The position numbers and the translations under genes are program-made. Positions 25,032 through 34,106 of a DNA stretch of 64,000 bases are shown piece after piece. The DNA lies in NCBI GenBank assembly GCA_965223305.1, contig CBDCWT010000074.1, positions 62,001-126,000 of the forward strand, written 5' to 3'. Position 1 is the stretch's first letter. Each line of letters starts with the position of its first letter. The stretch is from CBDCWT01 sp965223305 (GTDB lineage: Bacteria; Planctomycetota; Planctomycetia; Pirellulales; Pirellulaceae). The notes below the pieces were generated by a model that did not search any database, had not been told where the DNA came from, and worked only from the letters and a program-made list of their open reading frames with translations.

Positions 25032-28000
25032 ATGTTTGAATTGCGCCGAGTTGTGGGGCTGTGCGCCCTTAGCGTTACGATGTTGGCCGTGTGCCAGTCA
25101 TTGACTGGCTTCGTCAGCGCACAGGAGAACGCCTCTGCCGACGGGCTTTGGCGGAACGTACCTGCGTCGAGCGTGCGGGCCACAGCGGCGAACGCGGCCG
25201 ATGCGGTGGACACGTTTGCACCGCGGAATGCGAGGTTGTTTGACCTTGATCTGGCAGTCTTGGCGCGACTGACGGGAAGGGCCGCAGCGGAGGCCGCCGT
25301 GCGGGCTAATGCGGCTGCGGCCAGGGAAAGTGCGATTACGATCCCGATGCCCGATGGCTCGTTTCATCGCTTTGAGCTGATCGAGTCCCCCGTGATGTCT
25401 GCCGCACTTCAGGCGAAGTTTCCCAACATTCGCAGCTATCGCGGGCACTCACTCGACGATCCGCTGGTTAGCATGAGGATGGATGTCTCGCCCCGTGGCG
25501 TTCACGCGCAAGTGATATCGCCCGCAGGGACGGTCATCGTCGATCCTGCGGGAGGGGGAAATCGGTATCGTAGCTACAGCAAACGCCAGAATCGTGCGAG
25601 GTCCGAGCGATTTCGCTGTCTCGTCCAGGGACGCGGCCCAGCCTTGGCAGCCCGTGAAGCGGCAACCGTTGCCGCCGCGTCGGGTCATCAACTCAGAACC
25701 TACCGATTGGCGGTTGCTTGCACCGGAGAGTACACGCAGCGGTTCGGTGGCACGGTGGTGGGAGCGATGTCGGCGATCAATACGACTGTAAATCGAGTTA
25801 CCGGAATCTACGAACGTGAAGTCGCCGTGCGGCTTGAGTTGGTGGATGACAATGATCAGCTGATCTTCACTGACGCAGCTACTGACCCGTTTAACAATCT
25901 GAACGCCAACATCTTGATCAACCAATCACAAGCGGTGATCGACGACGAGATTGGCAATGCCAACTACGACATCGGCCACACCTTTAGTACCGGCGCCGGC
26001 GGTCTCGCTGGTTTGGGAGTCGTTGGCAGGACCGGCGAGAAAGCACGCGGCGTGACGGGGCGATCGAATCCGGTTGGCGACCCCTTCGATGTCGATTACG
26101 TCGCTCACGAGATGGGACACCAGTTCGGCGGCGACCACACTTTCAACGGACGATCGGGTAGCTGTACTGGCGGCAACCGCAATGCGGCAACTGCCGTCGA
26201 GCCGGGAAGTGGCTCTACGATTCAAGCGTACGCCGGCATCTGCGGCCCCGATGACCTTCAACAGAATAGCGATCCGTATTTCCACTCTGTAAGCCTGGAC
26301 CAAATCATCAGCTACTCGACGGTCGGTGCAGGCAATGTCGTCATGCCGCAGCCCACCGGCAACACTCCTCCGGCTGTGAATGCCGGATCCGACCGCGTCA
26401 TTCCGAAGCTCACGCCGTTCCAGCTCGTCGCCACCGGGACTGACGCCGATGGAGATCGATTGCTGTATTGTTGGGAGCAGCGCGACCTCGGCCCCGCTGC
26501 TGCGGCGGACGCGCCGGACGACGGCAACATCCCGCTGTTTCGTTCGCTCGATCCGACACCCGACGGCCGGCGCGTGTTTCCGCAGTGGAGTGATATTCTC
26601 AATCAGACGACAACCCGCGGTGAGCAGCTTCCAGCACTTCCACGTACGATGCACTTTCGCGTGACTGTGCGGGACAATCGCAGCGGCGGTGGCGGCGTCA
26701 ACAGCGATGACGCTCTGGTTCGCGTGCACGCAGGTGCGGGGCCGTTTCTGGTCACTGAACCAGCGAGCACTTCCGTCACCGGCAACCTGATCGACGTCCG
26801 CTGGGATGTGGCTCAAACCGACCAGCAGCCAATCGGCTGTACCTCCGTGGACATCAAGCTCTCGACCGATGGCGGCGGTTCCTTTTCCGAGATATTGGTC
26901 AGCGGGAGTCCCAACGACGGCAGTGAGCTTATCGCGCTCCCGGCAACCGCAGTTAACAACCTGCGGGTGATGGTCGAGGCCGCGGATAGCATCTTCTTCG
27001 CCGTCTCGCCGACCAACTTCAGTGTCCAGCCGGCGAAGGTACAAGTCTATTTAGCTCGCCATGCCGAAAAGCAAGCGGGCAGCGACCCGCCGCTAACACC
27101 GCAAGGTCTGGCCAGATCGCGAAAACTCGCTGAGTTGATGGCGCAGGTCGGGGTGACACGAGTTTACTCGACCGACTTTCGCCGTACGCAACAGACGGCC
27201 GCAGCAACCGCTGCTGCGACGTCGGTTGCGGTGACTTCCTACCACGACGTTCACGAACTCGCTGCCGAACTGACGGACTTGCCTGCTGGCGAGCGGGTCC
27301 TTGTCGTGGGGCACAGCAACACCATCGGTCCGGCCATTGCCGAGCTTGGTGTGGCGGAAACGGTCACGATCGCCGAGAGTGAGTTCGACAACTTGTTCTT
27401 CGTAGGACTGACGGACGGTGGTCCGTCCTTCGCTCGTTTCAAATACAGTACGCCGCAGTCTGAAGCACCGGTCGCACCACAGTTTGCTGCCATCCGCCCG
27501 GCGGCGGGTCGCGGTGCAGCGTCCATCGAGGAGTCTGCGAGACCAGCTCTACGGGCTGCTTCTAAAACAGGGGAGCTCGCGCGGACGGCCGCTCCCGTGG
27601 ATCGCTTCGCGCGCTCGGACCTGCCGGTCGTGTACCTCGAGCAGAACTGGAGTCCCGCGGAATCTGTCGAGTTTTATGGCTTGCGGCAAGGCTCGCCTCT
27701 GATGCGGAGGGCCTTCTTCAACCAACTGGAACAGCCGGATAACACCGATCTGTTCTGCGACTCCGACTACCTTGCCAGCTTTGGTTTCCTGCCACGACGA
27801 CATTCGGCGGACAATCCCGAAGGCTATCCGATCGGGTTTACGGGAGACGAGGCGATTGAATTGAACTGTGCGGCGTGCCATACGTCCCGATTGACGCACG
27901 GCGGCAAGGAGTATTGGATCGACGGTAGCCAGGCGATGACCGACCTCGATCGATGGCAAGGCGAACTTGTGCGTGCCATCAAGTTGACGTTGGCAGACGT

Positions 28001-29282
28001 GCCCCATGTCTCGAACAGGCCACCCAACGAACGCGTCGCGTTGGATCAGGGTACCAAGTTCGGTCGCTTCGTGCGTCGCTTGTTAGGGACGGCGGCTCCC
28101 ACGGCTACTCAAGTCCACGTCATCTCTACGTTGCTCCGCCGCGATTACGAGCGACGGCAGCGGTACAACGACTACAACGACTACGGCCGTCGATTTGACA
28201 ACGACGCGGATCGCGCAGCCGCGACAAAGCACCATCCTTATGGCTACGGACGGCTCGACGCGCTCGGTGGGATTCTCAATCAAGCTTGCGCCACGGCGCT
28301 GGGCGAAGATGATAACGCACGCATGGCAAACGCGCCGGTGAATTACCCGGCTATTTGGGATGCGCCACAACATACACACGTGCAGTGGAACGGAGCTGTC
28401 GACAATACCGCGACGTTCGGACCGTTGGGGCGGAATGCGGGACAAGTGATCGGCGTGTTTGGGATCGTGAAGCCGGGAGGTACTTTGGTCGGATACGATT
28501 CCTCGATCAACTTTGACGCTTTGCGGCGGGCCGAGCAGCTGGTGACACAGCTATGGTCGCCACCCTGGCCTGACGAGTTCGGGCTCGACATGGCCAAAGC
28601 AGCGGCAGGCCGGGCGGTCTACCAAGCAAACTGCGTCACCTGCCATGCATTAATCGACCGCCGCGATCCGCGCCGTGACCCGCGCGATGTGCTGGTGCCG
28701 ATCGACCAACCGTTCGGTCCGTGGGGTCTGCTGGGCACAGACGACGTGGTGGCCAAGAATTGGCGGGACCGACGGGCGAAGGTAGGCCTGCTCGCCGGCA
28801 GCAGCATTTCTCTTCCGCTGCGCGGCAGCTTTCCTAGCAGTCCAACTGCGACTGTGCCCGCTCGTGAAATCCTTTCCCATTTGGTGTTCAACGCAATCGC
28901 CCGGTCGTTTCTGCCTTGGCGCGACGAGTTGACCTTGGACGACGCTCGGCAGCGATCGATGATGATGGCGGAGGTCGCCGCGGAGGAGACGTTAATGCGC
29001 TACAAGTCACGCCCCTTAAACGGTGTTTGGAGCACGGCACCCTACCTTCACAACGGTTCGGTGTTGGACATGGTCGAGTTGCTGAAACACCCGGGAGAGC
29101 GGCTGCCGACCTTCCGGGTGGGGACCACCGAGTTCGATCCAGCGACACTGGGCTTCAAGAATGCAGGACCATCTGAGTTCGATACGAGTTTGCCGGGCAA
29201 CAGCAACCGAGGTCACGCTTACGGAACGAACCTGTCCGACAGCGATAAGGCTGCGCTGATCGAGTTCTTGAAAACGCTTTGA
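25032..29282 (+). CDS. Multidomain secreted protein: reprolysin-like protease, histidine phosphatase, diheme cytochrome
   Basis: The 1416-residue product begins with a signal peptide. A reprolysin-like region follows, with HEMGHQFGGDH at 359-369. The usual Met-turn IMAYAG is TIQAYAG here. Next come two beta-sandwich segments (PPAVNAGSDRVI; FLVTEPASTSVTGN). Residues 670-810 form a histidine phosphatase domain with RHAEK (His677) and VVGHSN (His761). The last 500 residues carry CAACH (946-950) and CVTCH (1201-1205) and WSTAPYLHNGSV, typical of MauG/RoxA-like diheme proteins. All parts are in one unbroken frame. The start is the ATG with a signal peptide. Family knowledge supports each domain singly, but the combination is unusual to me. 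Confidence 0.85.
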   Translation: MFELRRVVGLCALSVTMLAVCQSLTGFVSAQENASADGLWRNVPASSVRATAANAADAVDTFAPRNARLFDLDLAVLARLTGRAAAEAAVRANAAAARESAITIPMPDGSFHRFELIESPVMSAALQAKFPNIRSYRGHSLDDPLVSMRMDVSPRGVHAQVISPAGTVIVDPAGGGNRYRSYSKRQNRARSERFRCLVQGRGPALAAREAATVAAASGHQLRTYRLAVACTGEYTQRFGGTVVGAMSAINTTVNRVTGIYEREVAVRLELVDDNDQLIFTDAATDPFNNLNANILINQSQAVIDDEIGNANYDIGHTFSTGAGGLAGLGVVGRTGEKARGVTGRSNPVGDPFDVDYVAHEMGHQFGGDHTFNGRSGSCTGGNRNAATAVEPGSGSTIQAYAGICGPDDLQQNSDPYFHSVSLDQIISYSTVGAGNVVMPQPTGNTPPAVNAGSDRVIPKLTPFQLVATGTDADGDRLLYCWEQRDLGPAAAADAPDDGNIPLFRSLDPTPDGRRVFPQWSDILNQTTTRGEQLPALPRTMHFRVTVRDNRSGGGGVNSDDALVRVHAGAGPFLVTEPASTSVTGNLIDVRWDVAQTDQQPIGCTSVDIKLSTDGGGSFSEILVSGSPNDGSELIALPATAVNNLRVMVEAADSIFFAVSPTNFSVQPAKVQVYLARHAEKQAGSDPPLTPQGLARSRKLAELMAQVGVTRVYSTDFRRTQQTAAATAAATSVAVTSYHDVHELAAELTDLPAGERVLVVGHSNTIGPAIAELGVAETVTIAESEFDNLFFVGLTDGGPSFARFKYSTPQSEAPVAPQFAAIRPAAGRGAASIEESARPALRAASKTGELARTAAPVDRFARSDLPVVYLEQNWSPAESVEFYGLRQGSPLMRRAFFNQLEQPDNTDLFCDSDYLASFGFLPRRHSADNPEGYPIGFTGDEAIELNCAACHTSRLTHGGKEYWIDGSQAMTDLDRWQGELVRAIKLTLADVPHVSNRPPNERVALDQGTKFGRFVRRLLGTAAPTATQVHVISTLLRRDYERRQRYNDYNDYGRRFDNDADRAAATKHHPYGYGRLDALGGILNQACATALGEDDNARMANAPVNYPAIWDAPQHTHVQWNGAVDNTATFGPLGRNAGQVIGVFGIVKPGGTLVGYDSSINFDALRRAEQLVTQLWSPPWPDEFGLDMAKAAAGRAVYQANCVTCHALIDRRDPRRDPRDVLVPIDQPFGPWGLLGTDDVVAKNWRDRRAKVGLLAGSSISLPLRGSFPSSPTATVPAREILSHLVFNAIARSFLPWRDELTLDDARQRSMMMAEVAAEETLMRYKSRPLNGVWSTAPYLHNGSVLDMVELLKHPGERLPTFRVGTTEFDPATLGFKNAGPSEFDTSLPGNSNRGHAYGTNLSDSDKAALIEFLKTL

Positions 29283-29318
29283 CTGCGACCTGAAGGTCGG
29301 GATCAAGGAGCTTTGCGG

Positions 29319-30281
29319 TTACGGTGCGTCGAGATGACGTGCGAAGAAGGACACGATCTCTTGGTCGATGGCGTCCCGCGGCCACTCGTTGACCTCGCCA
29401 CCCAGATCGGTGGAGTGTTTGACCGTGCACTCGACGCCGTGCCGATCGGCGAGTTTCTTTAGCTCGTGGCCAAAGTTCGGGTGATGGATCCCCCAGCCGA
29501 TACGACTGTCATCGTCCAGCGGCTCGTCAGGCTCGCGATAGACGAGCCAGACGGGTGGGTCATCGGCGGTGAAGTGGTTGATAGCGGCGATCTCCTTGAA
29601 AATGGCGAGCGCCTCCGCCGTCTCCCACTTTTCGACTGGTAGTCCGAACAACGCCGGTAGTGCCGGGTGGAGGTGCGCTCGGCCACCCACGTGCCGTTGA
29701 ATCCAATGCGGATCGTAAGAAGTCTGAGCTCCCGTGCACGCCACCGCGTTGATCCGTGTCGACTCGCGGGCGATCGGGTCATCGCTCTCCGGCTCCACCA
29801 TGTCCTCGTGAAATGCCAGCCAGAGGCTGATCCCCGCTCCCGCCGATCCGCCCGTACAAGCAACTCGTTGTGGGTCGATCCGGTACTCTTGCGAGTGATA
29901 TCGCAAAAACTGCAGCGCGCGGCGGCTGTCGTGATGCTGAGCCGGCCAAGGATGTGTGCCGGTGAGCCGGTAGTTGATCGACGCCACCGTGATTCCGTGG
30001 TCGTTACAGAGACGCAGCAACCGTTGTGAAACGCCCCGTTTGTCGCCAGCACGAAACCCGCCGCCGTGGATATGCACGACCAGCGGCGAGGGCGACTGAC
30101 GCTCTGGTTGATAGAGATCGAGAACTTGCCGCTGGTGATCGCCGTAGCGCAGGTCAGCCAGTGTGGGACGAATGCGATTCTGGCGATTACCAGCGGTTGT
30201 CGGCTCGCGCTCCTGAGCGGCGCTCTCGCCTGCGAACAGCAACAGTAGAACCGTGATCACGCGCTGAAAATGTTGGTACAT
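29319..30281 (-). CDS. Secreted alpha/beta-hydrolase (esterase/lipase family)
   Basis: The 320-residue product has a signal peptide (about 1-22) and an alpha/beta-hydrolase fold of the hormone-sensitive lipase or BD-FAE type. HGGGF forms the oxyanion hole, GGSAGAG carries the nucleophile serine, and the final His is in the KHSTDLGGE region. GCGAGAG precedes the ATG at 30281, and an upstream alternative start would bury the signal peptide. It is convergent with the multidomain protein gene (36-bp gap, with a short CGACC-TGAA-GGTCG hairpin at 29286-29299). Carboxylesterase activity is a family inference, and the substrate is unknown. Confidence 0.82.
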   Translation of the reverse strand: MYQHFQRVITVLLLLFAGESAAQEREPTTAGNRQNRIRPTLADLRYGDHQRQVLDLYQPERQSPSPLVVHIHGGGFRAGDKRGVSQRLLRLCNDHGITVASINYRLTGTHPWPAQHHDSRRALQFLRYHSQEYRIDPQRVACTGGSAGAGISLWLAFHEDMVEPESDDPIARESTRINAVACTGAQTSYDPHWIQRHVGGRAHLHPALPALFGLPVEKWETAEALAIFKEIAAINHFTADDPPVWLVYREPDEPLDDDSRIGWGIHHPNFGHELKKLADRHGVECTVKHSTDLGGEVNEWPRDAIDQEIVSFFARHLDAP

Positions 30282-30437
30282 AGTCTCTCGCCCAATAGGT
30301 ATCTCCGAGCTACGATCGCCTTCCAGCTTGCTCAACATAAGTCCAAGCTGCCGGTTCAGTGGTCGATCATTGTACCAAGCCCAGTCGAAGTGATCCGGAT
30401 CTACATGATTGCCGTTGGGAAAGTGTGCACCAGGTTC

Positions 30438-31064
30438 TCAGGGACGAGGATCCCGCGGCTCTGCGGGAGGACGTAGCCCGCGAGCCCGCTCTGCTCTGGT
30501 ACGAGCCGATTCGTTTTGCTCACCCGTTGAGCCTGTAGTCGCCCGTAAGTTCTCGAAAAAAACCTCCGGCACCACCGGTCCGGTGAGTCCGAAAGAAGAC
30601 CAGCCGCTTGGACCGCCGCCCGACCCCCAGCCCAGTCCATCTGCTTCACGCAACAGTTGTTCCACGCGATCCTGAACGATCCGGCCCCGGGCGTCCTCTC
30701 GCCGTTGGTGGCGAGATCGCAGCTTCTTGATCTTGGCCTCGAGGTCCGCGAGTTCTTCAGTTCGCAGTCGTTGCTTGATCGAAAAGTGATCGTCGACAGT
30801 CTTTCGCAGCTCTGCCTCCAGCTCACGGCGTTTGGATTCATCTTCGGTGCGCGAATATTCACGCACCAATCTCTGGGACTCCCTGTTCAGCTCGTTTTCC
30901 CGGCCGGCCAGCCGCGTTCTTTTATTCTGCAGCGGATTCAACTCCGCCAGTTGACCGTAGATTTCGGGTCGCGTTAAGGTGGTGGTTTGGGCGACAGCCA
31001 GATAGCCCCACGTCAGGGCGAACAGTGGTACCAGCGCCGACAGGGCAACCGACGTTCTCTTCAT
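30438..31064 (-). CDS. Secreted coiled-coil protein of unknown function
   Basis: The 208-residue product has a signal peptide (about 1-25) and a highly charged, mostly helical middle (about 45-150) with heptad-like runs of Glu, Arg and Leu. A Gly/Ser/Pro-rich tail follows. AAAGGAG stands eight bases before the ATG. It directly follows a kinase gene on the same strand (59-bp gap), so it may be part of the ECF-kinase transcription unit and be its target or partner. No family was recognised. Similar short helical secreted proteins often lie beside planctomycete ECF factors. Confidence 0.65.
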   Translation of the reverse strand: MKRTSVALSALVPLFALTWGYLAVAQTTTLTRPEIYGQLAELNPLQNKRTRLAGRENELNRESQRLVREYSRTEDESKRRELEAELRKTVDDHFSIKQRLRTEELADLEAKIKKLRSRHQRREDARGRIVQDRVEQLLREADGLGWGSGGGPSGWSSFGLTGPVVPEVFFENLRATTGSTGEQNESARTRAERARGLRPPAEPRDPRP

Positions 31065-31123
31065 GACAAGCTCCTTTCAAGGTTAGTGAGAATTGAAGTC
31101 CAGTTCGGTAACTGAGATTGATG

Positions 31124-32602
31124 CTAGGGAAACTGCGCGTCGACTTCCGCCATCCGCTGCCTGACGTGACGGATCTCTTCGCTCCATGGGTCGTAGGTTT
31201 CGCTAGACGAGTCCTGTAGCAAGTTGGCCTCCATGCTGGCGGCCTGCTGCATGGCCTCGTGGACGTCATCGCGATTCCAGAGGGGTACGTCCGCTGCAGG
31301 AACGTCTGTCCGCTCTTCGTTCGGCGGTTGCCCCCAATGGACAACACCGATACCGACCCCCAAACAGGCGATCACGGCGACCGCGACCGAAATAATGAGG
31401 CGTCTTCGTACTCGTTTTCTCGATGGCCCCACCTTCGTCCAGGGCCTGGGCGGCGGCGGATTGGAGCCACTGCCCTGTAAATGGGAGAGCTCCTGTTCGA
31501 GCAGCTGAACGACTTCTGCTGCGGAGTCAAACCGTTGGTCACAGCTCTTGGAAAGAAGCCGACCGATGAACTGCTCTAGCCAGAGCGGCACGTGCTCGGC
31601 CTGTTCGCGGACGGGGCGCGGGGAATCATGGACGATCCGCTGCATCACGGCGTAGACGGTTTCTGCCCGAAAGGGAGCGTGCCCCGTGCACATCGCATAG
31701 ATCACGCTGCCCAAACTAAAAAGGTCCGCTCGTGCATCGCAGGCTTCGCCGCGAACTTGCTCGGGGGCCATGAATTGAGGTGTCCCTGCCAGCAAGCCGC
31801 TACGCGTATAGCTGGCGTCGTTTGAGATGCGCGCCAGACCGAAATCGACCACACGGACTCGGTCGACACCGGGGTCCAGCAAGATGTTGGCAGGCTTAAT
31901 ATCCCGATGCACAAGCCCGCACCCGTGAGCCGCGGAGAGGGCTGCGGCAACTTGCAGGGCAATTCGCACCGTGGAGATGATGTCCAGAGGACCCTGCTCG
32001 CGCAGCCGCGACTCCAGAGTTCCACCGGCGATGTACTCCATCGCGAAGTAGGGTAGGCCCTGGTGATCGTCGACGCAGTAGATAGGCACCACATGTTCGT
32101 GGGAAATCGCGGCCATGGCGCGGGCCTCGCGCGCGAACCGTCTCCGGGCCGCGCCGATGCTGGCCAGCGACGGGGCCAGCACTTTGATCGCCACGTTTCG
32201 GTTGAGCGACCGGTCCCTGGCCTTAAAGACCACACCCATACCGCCGCGGCCGATGACACCACTCACTTCATAGTTGCCAATTCGACCGATGAAAGCTGGA
32301 TCGTCCGTCGGCGAAAGGAAGGCTAGGTCGAATGAAGCAACCTCGGTCGCTGTGCCTGGCGACTGGGGCGGCAGGATCTGGGTGTCCTGACCTAGCGTCG
32401 TCGATGGCCAGTGGATGATCTCCGACGATGTGCTCAATAGGTCACGGGCCGCCTGCCAAGTTTCCTCATCGCCGGCCTCCTCATCCAGCCACTGGCGACA
32501 TCGCCCGCAGCTCTCGAGATGGCGAACGAATTCACTTTCGTCTACTGGAGGAAGATCCCCTTCGAGCAGTCGACGTCCTGTGTTACGGTCACAGCTAGTC
32601 AT
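31124..32602 (-). CDS. Membrane Ser/Thr protein kinase with N-terminal anti-sigma-like zinc finger
   Basis: The 492-residue product starts with a segment resembling the zinc-finger anti-sigma module (FVRHLESCGRCRQWLD), then a complete Hanks-type kinase domain: GRGGMGVVFKA loop, VAIKVL lysine, HRDIKPANILLD catalytic loop and DFGLARIS. A membrane helix (LIISVAVAVIACLGVGIG) near residue 410 separates it from a short extracytoplasmic tail. The ATG at 32602 overlaps the stop of the ECF sigma gene (ATGA), which indicates translational coupling. The neighbour and zinc finger suggest that the kinase controls the sigma factor by binding or phosphorylation. That link is inferred. Confidence 0.9.
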   Translation of the reverse strand: MTSCDRNTGRRLLEGDLPPVDESEFVRHLESCGRCRQWLDEEAGDEETWQAARDLLSTSSEIIHWPSTTLGQDTQILPPQSPGTATEVASFDLAFLSPTDDPAFIGRIGNYEVSGVIGRGGMGVVFKARDRSLNRNVAIKVLAPSLASIGAARRRFAREARAMAAISHEHVVPIYCVDDHQGLPYFAMEYIAGGTLESRLREQGPLDIISTVRIALQVAAALSAAHGCGLVHRDIKPANILLDPGVDRVRVVDFGLARISNDASYTRSGLLAGTPQFMAPEQVRGEACDARADLFSLGSVIYAMCTGHAPFRAETVYAVMQRIVHDSPRPVREQAEHVPLWLEQFIGRLLSKSCDQRFDSAAEVVQLLEQELSHLQGSGSNPPPPRPWTKVGPSRKRVRRRLIISVAVAVIACLGVGIGVVHWGQPPNEERTDVPAADVPLWNRDDVHEAMQQAASMEANLLQDSSSETYDPWSEEIRHVRQRMAEVDAQFP

Positions 32603-33195
32603 AACTCGCCTCGCGATATTTTCTCGACCCTTCGTCGAATCCGCGCCAGCACTCGGCACTTGGCTGAATAGACATTGCCCACGCTAAAGCCCAAGTCACT
32701 CGCCACCGCTCCGGGCGGCTCGTTCTCGACCGCCGTTTGCCAAAACGCCCGCCATGTTGATTCGCTTACTTCACTTTCCACCTCGGCGGCGGCGCAGAAG
32801 AACAGCCATCTCTGATCTTCGATTGGTTCGCCGGTCTCCGCGGCCTCGACTTCAACAGCGTCTAGCACGTCTTGGGCCGCTGATCCACCGACCGCTTGCC
32901 CTGCCCTGCTCCGCTGTCTGATCAGCTGTAGGGAGATTCGACGAGCCGCTTCTGCCAGCCAGGCACGAAAGCTTCCCGCGCGATGTGACGGCTGCCAGTC
33001 AGCCATGGCCCGGTGCACGGCGCACATCACTTCCTGGACCACTTCGGCAGCGTCTGCCTGCTGTAATCCGCGACTGCGGGCGTATCGATAGACCGCCGGT
33101 TGATAGGACCGTTGGAACTCCAACCAAGCCTCATGATCTCCGGCGTCGGCCAGGCGAGCCAACAAGCTATATCGCGTTGGGGGCCAGCTGCTCAT
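32599..33195 (-). CDS. ECF sigma factor coupled to a Ser/Thr kinase
   Basis: The 198-residue product has sigma-70 region 2 (GLQQADAAEVVQEVMCAVHRA, WQPSHRAGSFRAWLAEAARR) and region 4 (GAVASDLGFSVGNVYSAKCRVLARIRRR). It contains the usual spacer between the two regions. GAGGA lies five bases before the ATG at 33195. It begins a minus-strand unit with the kinase and the coiled-coil secreted protein. A divergent second ECF gene starts 328 bp away. Regulated transcription of a few target genes is the general role of ECF factors, but the promoter motif it reads is unknown. Confidence 0.9.
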   Translation of the reverse strand: MSSWPPTRYSLLARLADAGDHEAWLEFQRSYQPAVYRYARSRGLQQADAAEVVQEVMCAVHRAMADWQPSHRAGSFRAWLAEAARRISLQLIRQRSRAGQAVGGSAAQDVLDAVEVEAAETGEPIEDQRWLFFCAAAEVESEVSESTWRAFWQTAVENEPPGAVASDLGFSVGNVYSAKCRVLARIRRRVEKISRGEL

Positions 33196-33523
33196 CAATT
33201 CCTCAGTCGAAGGGGTTCAGTTGTGCTCACCTAAGGTAAATGCGGCGAAATCGAGTTTCTTGCACGGAATCCACGGAATCTCGCAGCGTGCGGACATCGA
33301 ACACCCCGGGAAAACAGCGCCGCCAGGCACGCGGCCGAATCGCAACGAGGTCGCAAACTACTTGCGATCAATCGGTTGCGCTCAGGGCAAGCCGGGCCGC
33401 TGCGTCTCCTGACCCAGCAAACCTGAATCATCGCGACGTCATCGCCAAAAACGAGATTCTATCGAAAATTGCTATAACGTTTTCAGGCGTCCGGTTACTA
33501 CTGGTTTGAAAGGACCGAGGCGC
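33196..33523. promoter_or_regulatory. Divergent intergenic region between two ECF sigma genes
   Basis: These 328 bp separate two ECF sigma genes transcribed away from each other and must hold both promoters. I see no gene. The last 70 bp before the right-hand gene are AT-rich compared with the surroundings (CGAAAATTGCTATAACGTTT). No consensus pair could be assigned with confidence. Confidence 0.4.
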
Positions 33524-34102
33524 ATGGCATCGCAGGACTCTTGCACGATAGAGCGACTCCAGTCGTTGAACCGCAGCGTTTGCGCGGAGTTCGTAGACGC
33601 CACGTACGCATGTCTGTACCGCTGGTTCCACTGGCTGACGAGGGATCCGGACCAAGCGAGTGAGCTCACGCAGAGCACTTTCCTGGCATTCTGGGACACC
33701 CTGTCGGCGGCCGACGGATCCGCCGATGCCCGGCTTTGGCTGTTTGCCGTTGGGCGCAACGTTTGGAGAAACAGCTGCCGACAGTTGCACCGCGACCGGC
33801 AGAGGATAAACCCCAAGACAGACGTCGCGACGCTTCATCGCGAGACGGACAGCTCATCCGCTGCCGGTGCAGCGATCGCAAATGAACGTACTGCCGACGT
33901 GCGACGAGCCGTAGTGCAGCTAAAGCCGGATCTCAGAGAGGCCGTAACTTTGCGGTACTGGCAGGGCTGCTCTTACAAGGAAATCGCACGAGTACTCGCG
34001 ATCAGCCCCGAGTTAGCTCGGCAGCGCGTATTCCAGGGACGCAAGCAACTGTCCGTGCAACTTAGCAGCTGGTGGCCGTTACAACCCAACTCCGGAGTAT
34101 GA
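33524..34102 (+). CDS. ECF sigma factor with membrane-anchored partner downstream
   Basis: The 192-residue product has region 2 (LTRDPDQASELTQSTFLAFWDTL, ARLWLFAVGRNVWRN) and region 4 (LREAVTLRYWQGCSYKEIARVLAI, ARQRVFQGRKQL). The ATG follows AAAGGACCGAGG. A gene starting four bases past the stop encodes a membrane protein that is the probable regulator. Sequence similarity to the divergent ECF gene is low, so the two belong to different groups. It acts in the cytoplasm, bound to RNA polymerase. Confidence 0.88.
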   Translation: MASQDSCTIERLQSLNRSVCAEFVDATYACLYRWFHWLTRDPDQASELTQSTFLAFWDTLSAADGSADARLWLFAVGRNVWRNSCRQLHRDRQRINPKTDVATLHRETDSSSAAGAAIANERTADVRRAVVQLKPDLREAVTLRYWQGCSYKEIARVLAISPELARQRVFQGRKQLSVQLSSWWPLQPNSGV

Positions 34103-34106
34103 TGAT

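Noticed and set aside
25926..27044. Minus-strand frame of 372 codons
   Set aside because: It is antisense to the protease/phosphatase gene, which shows catalytic motifs in its own frame.
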